This document shows positions 32,890 to 44,480 of a stretch of DNA of 64,000 bases, piece by piece. Positions within the stretch are counted from its first letter, which is position 1; each line of letters starts with the position of its first letter. The notes beneath the pieces were generated by a model. It was not told where the DNA came from, searched no databases, and saw only the letters and a program-made list of their open reading frames with translations. Both the position numbers and the translations under genes were made by a program. Source of the stretch: Phragmites australis (taxonomy: Eukaryota > Streptophyta > Magnoliopsida > Poales > Poaceae); contig NC_084940.1 of the NCBI RefSeq assembly GCF_958298935.1, positions 9,640,001-9,704,000 of the forward strand, written 5' to 3'.

Positions 32890-34143
32890 ACATATCACTA
32901 CTCTGTAAATGGCTCTTTAAACTTCTTATCGAGTCGGGCAAATGGCAAGAGTTGATAACGAATAAATACTTGGTGACAAAGACTTTATCTCAGGCTAGTT
33001 GGAAATCGGGAGACTCCCATTTCTAGGTTGGTCTTATTAAAGTAAAGCGTCAATTGTTCTGGTACGACACTTTCGCCATAAAGGATGGATCACAAATTAG
33101 ATTCTGGGAAGACATGTGGCTAAGAAATGCACCTCTGCGTGACCAATACCCCAATCTGTACAACATAACCCATCACAAAGATAGAACTATAGCCGAGGTG
33201 ATTCAATATCCCCAGGAGAACCTATCTTTCTGGCATACCCTGGAAGGTGCTCGGTTGATAGCTTTTCATGAGATGGTGGTGATTCTAAATAGTACAAATA
33301 TCACTAATGAACGAGATGAGTTTCATTAGAATCTGACCCAGAATGGTCAATTCTCGGTGAACTCGTTATATAAAGTGTTGAAAATAGTTGATACGCCACA
33401 CAAAAATAAACATCTGTGAAGCTAAAAGTACCCTCTAGGATTAGGATATTCCTTTGGTACCTCCGACAAGGGGTTTTACTAATGAAAGACATCCTAAAGA
33501 AAAGAAGATGGCAAGGCGGTCAAAAATGTTGCTTTTGTCACAAAGATAAAATAATTAAGTATCTCTTCTTTGAGTGCCAATTTGCTCGTTCCATTTGGCT
33601 CATTATCCAGGTAGCTACAAACCTTTACCAATCTCGAAGTGCGGCTCATCTTATGGGAAGCTGGTTACAAAGTCTTAGTAAATGCCTAAAAGCTAATATA
33701 GTGGTTGGAGTGGCGGCCTTGTGTTGGTCAATATGGTGTTGTCGGAACGACTTTATTTTTAATAACAAGAAACATTCATCTTCTTTGTAGGTTATTTTTA
33801 CATGTACATACTGGCTTCGTACCTGGTCCATGCTGCTCGAGCTAGAATCTTGACCGCTAATTTCTACGGTATGCCAGCAACTGGAGTAAGCAGTCAGGTT
33901 CTTTGCTAGCCTTGGCTAGGGTTCTAGACTTCACATTCGGAATTAGTAATCTCAGAGGTTGCCTATGGGTTGCTTTGCACCTGCTTCCGTCTTTCAGATT
34001 TTTTTTCCCTATTGGTTTTCTCTCTTGTTTTTTTGGTTGTATGCATCTTCGATATGCAGAGGCCAGGAGTGGCTTATATTGGTTGTAATCATCTTGTTAT
34101 AACAATATGAGTTCATAAAGCTTTCCCTTATCGAAGAAAAAAA
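32890..34143 (+). mobile_element. 5'-truncated LINE with 3' zinc-binding domain
   Basis: Plus strand: LITNKYLVTKTLSQ, QLFWYDTFAIKDGSQIRFWED, DQYPNLYNITHHKD, then KLKVPSRIRIFLWYLRQGVLL and KCCFCHKDKIIKYLFFECQFARSIW. This is the zf-RVT domain at the end of a LINE RT, followed by VAALCWSIWCCRNDFIFN. The domain is open across 33416-33790 (about 124 codons); one stop (33327) and one frameshift (about 33415) lie upstream. A non-coding tail (33790-34130) with TAACAATATGAG precedes a terminal A-rich run (34134-34143). It is among the least decayed LINE copies in the window. Confidence 0.9.
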
Positions 34144-35611
34144 AGATCACCCTAATTAGCTAACATTGTTGCGCCGTTTTATAAATTTCTTTTAGACAAT
34201 CCTTGTGCAATTTGTATATGTGCTTATGTAGTAACTGTAGCTCACTATGAGTACTGAGTACCGACCAGTTTGGCACGTACAGAGGTACTTTCCAGCCCTC
34301 ACTGCAAGGTAGCAGCTATGTGGACCTGTTTTTTTATTTCATCTTGAATTTATATCATGATAAACCATATGAACCATTGACTTCGAGCCATGGATTGTTT
34401 TTTTTTAATTTCTTGACTTTTTAAGTTAATAGGCCTACTGGTACACTATGGCTAGACTAGCTGATGTTGTCATTTTGCTACTAACCAAAGCATCATTTCC
34501 TGTTTGTTTTCATTTTCCGAAATAGTTTTGCTGGTATTTTGGTAAAATGCTTGGCCTATTAATTATTCCGTTCTTTTGATTCATAAGTTGTTCGCCATTT
34601 TGTTACATTATCTTCCTGTGTTTATCGGTTACCTTTTCTTATTGTATTTCTTCTTTTGACCCTAAAAAGTTCTAAGTACCCAGTTAACAGTACCTGAGAG
34701 AGGGACCTAACAAGATTGCTCTATCAAGAAATGACTCGTACTTTCTGTTTGGGTATCAGAATTGCCAAGAGGAGATCTCTAGAACAGATGTGAATTTCTT
34801 TTGTATATATTGTTTTAAAATCGTCATCACTTTTCCATTGTTAAGAACAATACCCCAAGAACACATATTTTACAGAGCAAGTATATATATTTGAATCAGC
34901 CGTGGTTCATGCAGGATCAACATGCTGATAAATCACTACATTGCAACATCATCAAGCTCGTATTTACATAATTACATTAATATTAGAACTATGTACTAAT
35001 ATTATACTCTGGTATGCTCGTGTTGTCTCAACTTCTGTAGTGTAAACCTGTCGCTTATGCCATGGTATGTTCTTGCTGTTTGGAACCCTTAAACTTGATT
35101 ATGACTCTAATATGACCATGTTGTTTCAACTTCTGTAATATGAATCTGTTGGTTCTGGTTATGGTTTGCACTCTACAATTTTCATATCATCTTGCTTCAT
35201 TGGCTATAGCACAGGCCTGCGAATCATAAATATTTTCAGATCATCCTACTCTGATATCACCATGTTGTTTCAACCTCTGTGCCATAAAGCTATTTCTTAT
35301 CGTTATGATATGTACTTGCTGTTTTGGGACTTCTCAAATACTTGCCCATAATTTCAACAACCGAGGGTCAACGGGCACGCCGATTTTCTACGTACTCATC
35401 ATATAGACATGATCAACCGCGCGTTTAGTTTCTAACTGCCCTGCCGTTCGAGCCACACCTAACCCAGAAATAAATCGGTGACGAGAATTAGCAAAAAATT
35501 ATCCAATGCGATGAACTGCAGGTAAATCGAAAGGGAAGAGCCGAAGATCGGTAGATCGAAAAAGCTGTCACTAGTCTTGCTTGCTGGGCTCGATCAGTTC
35601 GACTGCGTGCA
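34144..35611. other. Intergenic, with dispersed short repeats
   Basis: No gene. Three imperfect copies of a 'ctctgatatcaccatgttgtttcaac' type block (shown here only in part: TATGACCATGTTGTTTCAAC) begin near 35009, 35104 and 35250, each followed by 'tctgta..aaa/tctgt' and a 'tacttgctgttt' phrase. This suggests an old tandem duplication of roughly 90-150 bp. Confidence 0.5.
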
Positions 35612-35994
35612 CACTACTACAAAAGCTATTTTTTGAGACACCTAGATTTCATTTTTATAGGCGGTTCATAGGACCAACCGCCTGAGAAAGTGGCTGCATC
35701 CCCGTGCGGCTGAGGATCACCTGTGAAAACTAATTTCCACAGGCGGTTCCTTACGTGAACCGCCTGTGGAAATAGCTCCATTTTCCCAAACGGTTCACAT
35801 AAGGAACCGCCTGCGGAAATCCTCCATTTCCACAGACGGTTCCTTATATGAACTACCTGGGAAAATGGACTTCATTTTCACAGACGGTTCATATAAGGAA
35901 CCGTATGTGAAAATAGACCATTTTCATAGGTGTTTCCTTATATGAACCGCCTGTGGAAATAGAGCTATTTCCACAGACGGTTCACATAAGGAAC

Positions 35995-37404
35995 TGTCGG
36001 TGTATCAGGAACCGGGGGTCCTCGAATCCCAAGGCCAGGCCAGCCATCCGCCACATGGCGCCATCCCGCGGAGTCTCTCCCGCAAGATGAGAAAAGATCA
36101 AGTCCCGAAAGAAGGCGCTCGGGGCTGCAGTCCGTGGCCCCCGAGTACCCCAGTTCCCTGATGACCCACGAAATCTAAGTACCGGGAAGAAAGTGCTCGG
36201 GAAGATGTACGGTGACCCCCCACGACCAGGAGAGCTAAGCACCGGAAGAAGCGTGCCCGGGGCCGCCGGCGGTGGCCCCTGGGCACCCAAGTATCATGAG
36301 GACTCACCGAAGGAAGTTCCGAGAGAGAGTCCCCGAGCACTCGGTTCCCCGAGGATCCGTACAAGTGTGCCCGGGAGAGAGTGCTCGCGGAGGTGAACAG
36401 TACCCCCGAGCACTCGGCTCCCCGAGGACAAGAAATGGCATTCTCGGGAGAGGGTGCTCGGGAAGATGAATAGTACCCCCGAGCACTCGGTACCCCAACG
36501 ACCCAGAAAGCCCCCTGGTGGAGGCCCCCGAAGGGCCCACCGATGAGGTGTCCACCAGTCAAAGGTCCGAGGCCGCATTTAAAGAGTGTGTGTGGCCTGT
36601 CACCTCCAATTGCTCTCGCCGCGCTCAGCGTCAGTTCCTGCCACGTTCTGGCAGAGAGGCGTAGGGTTATTAATTGCACGGGTCCCGTCCCGTGCCATCC
36701 GGCCCGTCTCAGGATAACGTCGTGAGGGCCGAGGCGTTCCGTCTGCCGCGCTGCTGTGGCAGGGGAACAAGACAGGGCGGGCACGCCGGGCCGCTCTGCG
36801 GCTGCTCGGTGGGCCCTCTCCACGGCGCCCGTTACCAGGCCATTTATGGTGACGGATGATCGGGCGTGTGCCGTATTTTCCACCCCCGGTCACTTCGCCT
36901 AGAGAAAATGATGACGCCCTTTCCATTTATGGTGTCTCGGAACTCATGCCCCCTCCCTCCCGTTCGGGGCACGTTGCTGCCAGCGGGTATTTAAAGCAGC
37001 CGGCAGCACAGAAGGAAACATCTGGAATAGATCCTTAAGCATAGACAAGAACACAGCACAAGAGAAACGCGGCCGAGAAGTGAGCAGCACGAGACAGGCC
37101 GAAGAACAGAAAGCCCCAGGCTCTAGGATAGACCAACATTCTTGTAACTAGCAACATCCTTGAGGAACTTCATCAAGGCATTTATAGTATCCATACAGGA
37201 GTAGGGTGTTACGCCCCCGTGCGGCCCGAACCTGTCTAAATTCCGGTGCATTTACTTCTTTTTGCACTAGGTCATTCCACCACCACCGGCAGTTGCATTC
37301 ATTCCTATTTATTTCTCCGATGAACATACTCAGGATCATCCCCCGGCCGAATCTCTAAAAAGGGGTCTCTCGGGATCCCTGCGACTGGAGTTAATCCTCC
37401 GACA
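35995..37404 (+). mobile_element. Solo LTR (1,410 bp) with 5-bp target duplication GGAAC
   Basis: Begins TGTCGGTGTATCAGG and ends AATCCTCCGACA; TGTCGG..CCGACA are inverted ends. GGAAC flanks it at 35990-35994 and 37405-37409, and the host CACTA repeat is continuous when it is removed. Inside, the motif CCGAGCACTCGG and its partner GAGTGCTCGG recur at 36100-36500. A TATTTAAAG TATA-like box lies at 36988-36996, followed by an A-rich leader. No retrotransposon genes. The ORFs in it, including a 261-codon one on the minus strand, reflect GC-rich repeats rather than a protein. Confidence 0.85.
36988..36996 (+). promoter_or_regulatory. TATA-like box in the solo LTR (TATTTAAAG)
   Basis: CAGCGGGTATTTAAAGCAGCC occurs at the boundary between the GC-rich and A-rich parts of the LTR, the usual place for U3/R. 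Confidence 0.5.
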
Positions 37405-40286
37405 GGAACCGTTTGTGAAAATTTGTTTTCACAAGCGGTTTCTTATGTCAACCGCCTATGAAAATAGCTCCATAAATAATGCATCATCTCGGGGAGCATT
37501 TAGACAGACTCTGTTGTTGTCTGAACAGTAGAGCAGCTCAAGTGGTGGCGGATTTGGAAAATAGGGGAGGAAGGTTTTGTTTTTGAATTTCTTGGAGGAG
37601 CCAAATAAGGTATGTGTATCCCATCTCTAACTTGTATTTTTTTAGGTTTAGATTTAGATTTAAGGCTAAATTAGGGTTTAAATGCGATCTAGAGATGCTC
37701 ATGGTTCTTGCCATTTAGATCATCAAATTAGCTCAAATTTGTTGCAATATTGATTTAATTGTGTAGATTCACATGATTTCTAGCATTATATTTTAAAAAT
37801 ATAGCTATAATTTGATGTTTTTTAGTCTTAGGAGGTTTCATCATAAATGAGAATTTTTTTTCTCTAGATCTAGATCTAGATCTCTATGGAGAAGGGAGAG
37901 GGGAGAGAGATTAATGAATTCATATTATTTTGAGCTATAAATTTACGTGCGCACGTGTTTGGCACGATGGCAGGCTAATCAAACTAAAGGAGGAGCAGAA
38001 TGCAGACATACATCGATAAGCCGGAAACACGGGGCCAAGCCTACGCACGTCGTCGTGTTCTAGGGTTGCTCCGCAGCTGTTATATAGGGCGCCGACACGA
38101 CACATATACTGGTATCCTCTCGGCCGTACGCGGCCTCATCAACGGGAGACCTGGCTTTTTCAAAGGTTGCCCTGCTGTCACTCATTTCACTTCAGCAAAC
38201 TTGAGTTAAAAAAAAAATCTAGCTGCTAGCCTACTGGCTGTTAATTGCTTCCTCTTACATGTATACCCAGGTTTCAACTCAAATATACACGAAGAAAACC
38301 GAGCAGTGTTACTGCTAAGTGCTAACTCAAGGACACTTTATGTAATTGCCATGCATGCGTTCTGCAGGCCAGCTGGGAAGAAAGGAATGCACCGTGAAGA
38401 AATCGATAGACCGAGGCTGCGACTGCGACTACGAGAGTGAACTGCAGTACAGTACTTTGGCGGCAACACCCAGTCAAATCAAGAAATACTACTCCTACTC
38501 ATGTTGTAAACCTGTTGAAGTAGTAACAGGCTAGGAGCTAGTAGCTTGTAGCTAGGAGTGCTTCATAGTAACGTGCATGCAGTGTATACGTGCGTGCGTG
38601 CGCAAGCAGATGACTGGACTGCTACCACACATAAATTAAACTAGGGTGATGTTCTCGGTGCCACAATTAATTATTGTAGTCAATTTTGACATAAGAAAGC
38701 AGACAAATGCTCAAATTTTCGAAGGGAAACACCCCAATCTTGGTCAATGGAAGATGGTTTTTAAAAATTAAGTTTACTGAAGGGTTTCAGGATGACAGAA
38801 GCTAACAAGACCTTGTTTTATCAATGGCTAAACTCTAACATATAGTTATGGATCTGTACATTCCCTCTTTGCTTGCTTGTACATAAATTTCCTTTCATGG
38901 TTAATATAATGCCATTGGTTGGTACAACGCCCAATTGAGAGGCTGTCCCCCTAGGTTCAAACTCTGTTGCTCGTAAGTCATGTGAGTACCTCCTTAAGAA
39001 CTAGTTTCAGTGAGTTTTCTGACTAGAGTTCGGTACTCTCCTACTTCCAGATGAAGCTAGGGAGATATATGGTCGAGTTTTTTTGTTTAATATAATACTG
39101 TATGGATTTCCCTTACAATTTTCCATAAAAATTATAATTAATGGCTGATTTCTCCACTTAAGGGTGAACGGAGGATTCTGATAGGATTTTTAGTTTTTGG
39201 TTCTTAAGGTTTTCTTTTTCTATGAGGCCCTTGGAAAACAAACATCAGGTCAGACCTATTGCAAAATATCCTATGTGTGTGTTTCCAAAGAGCTTCTCAT
39301 CTGCTTCCTATATCTTAGCTTTAACCGTTTTTCATTAGTACCATGAGATTCAAGAAACTCAAAACGATACCTTTTGGGCGTGATATTCTATATGTGAATG
39401 CTGATGTATCTGCTCTTTGACTAAAGGTTAATTTGCTTCAAGGTCAATGTGATACATGCTCAGTCCAAAAGCATATATATGTAGATATCATTCCTTTTTA
39501 CATGAATTAATGATGACGTGCATCATTAATTACATGTATCCTTTTTCTAAATGATGAGCTATAGTCAAGGTTCATTGAGCAGAATAACTTCAGGAAATAT
39601 GCATGAGATAGTATTATTTTCTACTTTACAATGGATACTACAATTAGAACAAGAGGTAAAAGCAATAACTAATGGAAACCAGACAATTCCAAATTAAATG
39701 ATTCCACACATCTAATTTTATCTGGCTAGCTACTTGCATGATTATGAACTAGAGAGGCTCAGACACTCATTTGATGTTAAATCCTTCAATCTCTAACTAA
39801 ACAAATTTGTTTCATGAGCACTGGAAATCAGTAAATATTTCATTTTAGGTGGAGTATATTCGGTAGTTAATTGAGGTTGGTCACGCAGTTTGTAATGATT
39901 CATGTATGGGACTTTCTGCATCAATTACATGTATAAAAATTCTGTAGGAAAATTAAGACGAGAATTTATATAGCCTGAAGGTAGACCCAACTATTAAGAG
40001 AAGCATTACCATTCTGTCAGATTCTTGGTAAACTAATCAGAGAAACTACATGTGTATTTTTCGTTCATAGGATGGTAATTGTTAACATAATCCAATGGGG
40101 AGATTGGACAAATATTGATTGTTTTTTCTCCTGAAAGGACCGAGATTATTATTCCTTGGGTCATATATGTATGCAGCTTCTAGATGACTAGCTAGATAAG
40201 CTTAATTGTCATCAATTGCACATCCCACCTGTATGAATGTTGTTTTCTCTCAGTCATAAGAGAGAATGGAAGTGACCACTAATTTC

Positions 40287-40289
<3 letters not shown>

Positions 40290-40335
<46 letters not shown>
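40290..40335. repeat. (AT)n microsatellite
   Basis: Uninterrupted TA dinucleotides for about 46 bp. Confidence 0.97.
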
Positions 40336-40336
<1 letters not shown>

Positions 40337-40584
40337 CAGAATTATATATGACATATAAAAGCATTTATGTTTTGGGATAGATATACACAAATCATTTTCA
40401 TATGTTCATTCTCAATACTATATATGTATCAGAAGGCAAGTATAAAAGACTGGACTAAATACATCCCAAAGAGCATTTTTTACTTGGTAACTGCAATATT
40501 TGTAGGTACATATCATATACTGATAATTTATTTGTAAGATAGGCAAAGTGAAAAATAATTTTTCCTTTTCGATATTTGGCTAAT

Positions 40585-40587
<3 letters not shown>

Positions 40588-40636
<49 letters not shown>
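40588..40636. repeat. Compound (CT)n(CA)n microsatellite
   Basis: Twelve or so CT units pass directly into twelve or so CA units, with a short (TA)n run at 40655-40668 beyond. The short reading frames across it are artefacts of the repeat. Confidence 0.97.
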
Positions 40637-42152
40637 TACACACAGATACATACATATATATATATATGGAATCAGTTTCGTAAAAGATGTATAATATTGA
40701 AAGGTCAATATTTTGGTTAAATTACATGTATCAATTTGTTGGTTCATCGCAAAGAGTAATATATATAACAATTATTATAAACTTAACTATTGAGAGGCGC
40801 CATGTACAGCTAGCAGCCTAGCACTGTGTCTTCTCCCAGACACATGTAGATGGTGTATTTACTTAAAAATGTTATATAGTGATAAAGAACCATTTCTATA
40901 CCAACTGACGAACACTAGCATTTTTACATGACCTTAACTCAAAAATCAGAGCAACTCCAAAATAAAATGTTTGTCCAGAAGAAAAATTAAACAAAAGCAG
41001 TTATTACAAGATCGAGGGTTAGATTGTTGTTCTTTGAATTTTAAACTAGTACTTAAAGAGGCGTTTATGCTAAATATATTGCAACATGAAGTCAAATCTT
41101 TCTAAACAACCAATAAGCCAGCTGTACTTTAATTGTTGAACTTATGTTTCTTTTACATCTCAAGTTCTAGCAGTAGTTAAATCAGAGAAGTAGTTACTGG
41201 CTGCATTATTGTTACCGGTCTTTTAATTGTCCCCTGACCAGTGTTGGCATATAAGAATTTCTTTGGTGCTACAGTATTTTGCTTGTGCTTCGATGTACTC
41301 CTGATTGCCATTTGAACCGAAAAATTATCTGGTTGCACCCATGAAGTCAAATTCAACAAGATCAGGTTCATAAAAAGTATATAACTATTTTTTTCGAATT
41401 ATATAACGATCGAAATTCTAAATTCCAACTTCTTTTTTTCTTGTCCATTAATAAATATGTGTTTTTTCAATCTTATTTTGCCCTGTTTTAGATGCTCAAC
41501 ACACCATCCAAAGAAAATGGGCCCTGCAAATGGTTGCAGCTGGAAAGACATATGAGATGAACATATTTGTAGTCAATTTTGTCACTAATATGTATACTAT
41601 CATCTGGTAAAAGAGAAGAAATGAGACTTGTACTGATTGCGCAACCAAGATCAGAAAAAAAAAATCAACCTAAATAAGGAAAAAATAATTTACATCAAGT
41701 TTCCTAATATTCGTATGTTTGGTATAATAAATGACATCTTCTGAAGTTGCCTACATCAAGTTATAATTTGAAACCGTCGCAAAAAAAATTACAAGTTGAA
41801 AGACCTTCGGATAAATCTTGGATATAATTTAAACCAGTTTCTATGCGTGAACAAGCAGTCCTTCTTTCCCTAGCTAGGATATGACCTTCATAGAAAAACC
41901 TAAAGGAGTGTTCAAGTTAAATTAAGACGTGGATCAAAGCCAGATCACACATACATCTAGTAAGATATATCAAAGTACGAGAACAGCATTATCTGACATA
42001 ATATTTGCCAATAGTACTAGCTTAAATTAGTACACATGATACTATAACTAAAGATAGTGAAGTGCTCGACGGATCAAGAGTTCAAGACCTAATCAAGCTT
42101 AGCTTCTAGAGCTCTAGCAGCTACTAGTACGTAGAAGCCATGCAAAGTGGTA

Positions 42153-42917
42153 CTAATATTGCATACCGTCCAGGAAATCACCGTCTTCTTCGTACTCACC
42201 GTCGTCGTCACCTTCTCCGTTGTTGCTCATCATCTCGCCGAGGTCGTAGTAGTATTCCCCAAGCACCGGCCCGGCTGACACGAGGCGGTCCAGCTCGCAG
42301 CCGTGTTCCATGAACACCGATCCACCATTTCTGGTTCCCACCTTCTCCACAACCCCTCCCCCCTTCCCTGATCCAGCAGCCGCCATTGACGTAGGGGAGG
42401 ACAAGGCCGCGTCGCTGCCGCCGACGTTTCGCTGAGAGGACTCGGTGAGCCGGTCGATGGCCGGCTTGGACTGGGTGAGCAGCCAGTCCACCGTCTTGCT
42501 GGCCTTGTCGAAGCCGAGCCGGTCCTGCAGCGCGAAGAAGTCGCGGGCGACGTCGAGGGAAAGCCGCATCCGCCGGTCGCGGACGCCCTGCGCCGTCCGG
42601 ATCTTGCTGTGCCTGTCCGTCCGGAACGGCCGCTTCCGAGCCCTGGCGTGGCCTTGGCCGGGGCCGGCGGCGGCCACGCATTTTCTTCCGCCCGGCGGCT
42701 GCGCCACTACGGCCTCCCGCTCTGGACCCGCCCGCGGCGGCCTGAGCACCGCCTCCAGCGTCTCGGAGTTGAACTGGCCGTGGCCGGGGAAGAAGTGGTT
42801 GTAGTGCTGATCCAGATGCGCGGCCTCCGGCGCCATGGGAAAGCTGGTAGGGTTCAGGTGTGGGGGTTCTTGGGACTGGGAGACGCAGAAATGGTGAGGG
42901 TTAGGGTAAGGTAACAT
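42153..42917 (-). CDS. TCP transcription factor, CYC/TB1 class (REP1/TIG1/BAD1/COM1-like)
   Basis: Intact single-exon gene of 254 codons. TCP proteins are plant nuclear DNA-binding factors; CYC/TB1 members restrain or shape axillary buds, branch angle and floral organs. The TCP domain is at residues 94-157: basic region [20 protein letters not shown], helix 1 [18 protein letters not shown], helix 2 [19 protein letters not shown]. The N-terminus [10 protein letters not shown] has the form of TB1-class proteins, so I start at 42917 and not at the in-frame ATG at 42992, which would add 25 Arg/Ser-rich residues. Residues 50-61 ([12 protein letters not shown]) and an acidic C-terminal tail ([18 protein letters not shown]) also stand out. 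No Arg-rich R domain is visible after the TCP domain. The domain resembles rice REP1/TIG1 and maize BAD1 more than TB1 itself (from memory). A Mutator-like element lies upstream. Confidence 0.92.
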   Translation of the reverse strand: MLPYPNPHHFCVSQSQEPPHLNPTSFPMAPEAAHLDQHYNHFFPGHGQFNSETLEAVLRPPRAGPEREAVVAQPPGGRKCVAAAGPGQGHARARKRPFRTDRHSKIRTAQGVRDRRMRLSLDVARDFFALQDRLGFDKASKTVDWLLTQSKPAIDRLTESSQRNVGGSDAALSSPTSMAAAGSGKGGGVVEKVGTRNGGSVFMEHGCELDRLVSAGPVLGEYYYDLGEMMSNNGEGDDDGEYEEDGDFLDGMQY

Positions 42918-43683
42918 TTGTGCACTACTGGTATACAAGCTTCCTAGCGAGAGATGAGATCTAGCTCTCGTTCGATCTAGTGGTACTTTCACTGCTACTT
43001 CTTGATCTCCAGCTTCCTCTTCTTCCTCTCTTCACTTGAGACTTCAATGGAAGTGACTGAGAAGATCTTCAGATCAAGAGAGTGTCCATCCCCACTGGTG
43101 TGTGCATCAAGACTTAAAAATGATAGAAAAGGCTAGAGAAAGAAGGGGAAAAAGTTGGAGATGATGAAAGGGGTGTGTGTGGCTGTGTGCACAGGAAGCA
43201 GAAAGATGGAAGTGTCAAGTGAGTGAGAAGTGAAAGTGTTGCTAGGACATATTGTGTGTCTTATGTCTGTTGGTTCGTCTGTTTGTTTATGCCAGTGACT
43301 TTGCAGGAGAGGGTGAGGGCTTAACTTGAGCCACACATCATTCAGAGCAATGGCGTCGCTGACGATCTGCTACTGTTGCGTCACTGCAGAAGCTTGGGCT
43401 AACAAGTAATACTACTACGATCGAGCCCTAGGTAGGTAGCTGCTAGCTGTGTGGCGTTGGTGTGCGCGGTATGGCACGGAGGAGTTAGGAAGGGAATGAT
43501 GGAGGCATTATTGTGGTCGATCGATGATGGAGTTAGGGTAGGGCGGCTACAGAGGTGCACTGTAGGGACACGTGGTTATGCCAGGCTTGGAAACACATAC
43601 ATATATATCTGGCTGGTCTCTGCAGCGCAGTGCAGTACGTATGGTGCGTGCATGCTACGATTTTTCTACCACTTATCACGTAC
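42918..43683 (-). promoter_or_regulatory. 5' leader and proximal promoter region of the TCP gene
   Basis: 766 bp between the start codon and the Mutator-like insertion. On the minus strand the leader just before the ATG is purine/pyrimidine-biased (GAAGAGGAAGAAG near 43010-43030 on the opposite strand). A possible TATA-like ATATATATG occurs at about 43597-43606, close to the insertion, which would give a leader of roughly 650 bp. An in-frame ATG at 42992 without an intervening stop could give a longer isoform. No other control site is clear. Confidence 0.4.
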
Positions 43684-44480
43684 GGAAAAAAATCCAAAAT
43701 TAGATAATATATGTAACTGTATTTATCGAAATAGATAATATATCATCGTATTTATAATTTTAGTGTTCGTACTCAGCATTTTATTTACCGAAAATTGATT
43801 TTCGGTACACCGTACCCTGAAAATACCATATTCGGCACATGCCTGAAAATGCCATATTCGGCACACGGTGTGCCGAATATGGCACTGTAACCCATTTTCG
43901 GCACACGGTGTGCCGAAAATAGGCTACAACACATAAACAGTGTCGTGCATGAACAGTAGCATCAGCACGTTTGAATTTCACTTTACCTCTTCTTCAAAAC
44001 GGTGGTCTTCTATTAATCCAAAAAATTTAAATTTTTTTTACGTGTTCCATAATCCATATGCAACCCATTTTAATTGGATTCACCGAAAAACCTTTGTATA
44101 TTTTAAACTATAATTCTCAAAAAAGGCTGCATATAAATGTAGCATTACAAAGGAACTCACTTTTTCATCATATAACCTAGGGCTGCGAATAATTTTAGAA
44201 ATTATTCCATAACATAAGAAGAATATTAGTGATTTTTTCTAGATTTTTGAAAATTTATTTGAGACACTAACAATTGTTACAAGTTATAAAAGTAGCCTTT
44301 TTTGGAGAATTTTAGTTTAAAATATACAAAGGATTTTTCGGTTAATTAAATTAAAATGGGTTGCACATTGATTTTCAGTAAATGAAGTGCCGAATACGAA
44401 CGCTAAAATTATAAATACGATAATATATTATCTTTTCGGTAAATATGGTCACGTATATTGTCTAATTTTGGATTTTTGCC
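43684..44480. mobile_element. Non-autonomous Mutator-like element (797 bp) with 9-bp target duplication
   Basis: Terminal inverted repeats of about 120 bp: the left end (GGAAAAAAATCCAAAATTAGA, in part) and the reverse complement of the right end (GGCAAAAATCCAAAATTAGA, in part) align with few mismatches through the 'cgtatttataattttag' segment and beyond. The flanks are ATCACGTAC (43675-43683) and ATCATGTAC (44481-44489), a 9-bp duplication with one change, which is the Mutator signature. It has no transposase ORF. The interior holds two perfect interrupted palindromes and, to their right, plain AT-rich DNA. Confidence 0.88.
43850..43884. repeat. 35-bp perfect interrupted palindrome (17-bp arms, 1-nt centre)
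   Basis: Arms read TGCCATATTCGGCACAC and its exact complement around a central G at 43867. A second palindrome with 13-bp arms, sharing the CGGCACACGGTGTGCCG core, lies at 43894-43920. Confidence 0.95.

Larger units (their letters stand above)
35612..37880. mobile_element. CACTA element F terminus and subterminal repeats, interrupted by a solo LTR
   Basis: Begins CACTACTACAAAAGC at 35612, a CACTA terminus, followed by dense direct and inverted copies of AACCGCCTGTGGAAAT / CACAGGCGGTTC (35660-35994) that resume after the LTR (37405-37460). 37500-37880 is AT-rich leader-like sequence with 'gatttagatttagatttaagg' (in part) and a (AGATCT)n run at 37866-37882. No transposase coding is visible and the opposite terminus was not found, so it is a truncated or non-autonomous copy. 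The right limit is an estimate. Confidence 0.7.
37881..42152. other. Low-copy intergenic DNA downstream of the TCP gene
   Basis: About 4.3 kb of AT-rich sequence without retrotransposon or transposase coding. Short ORFs (for example at 38000 and 38346) match nothing I recognise and lack codon-like composition. It contains an (AT)n tract at 40290-40335, a (CT)n(CA)n tract at 40588-40636 and a LINE-tail-like phrase at 38870-38925. The 3' UTR of the TCP gene must lie just below 42153; I see no decisive polyadenylation signal. Confidence 0.6.

Noticed and set aside
36098..36883. 261-codon minus-strand ORF
   Set aside because: It lies wholly within a solo LTR bounded by GGAAC duplications; the translation reflects repeated CCGAGCACTCGG motifs and GC-rich sequence and matches no protein I know.
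38870..39100. Possible LINE tail or SINE (TTTAATATAATGCC, CCTAGGTTCAAACTC)
   Set aside because: Short phrases resemble LINE 3' ends and a Pol III B box, but there is no coding, no clear poly(A) and no target duplication.
42208..42914. Other-frame ORFs of 101-157 codons over the TCP gene
   Set aside because: Shadows of the GC-rich TCP coding frame, which alone has the conserved bHLH-like domain.
42918..42992. 25-residue N-terminal extension of the TCP protein
   Set aside because: In frame and stop-free, but Arg/Ser-rich and unlike TB1-class starts; [10 protein letters not shown] is the more likely N-terminus.
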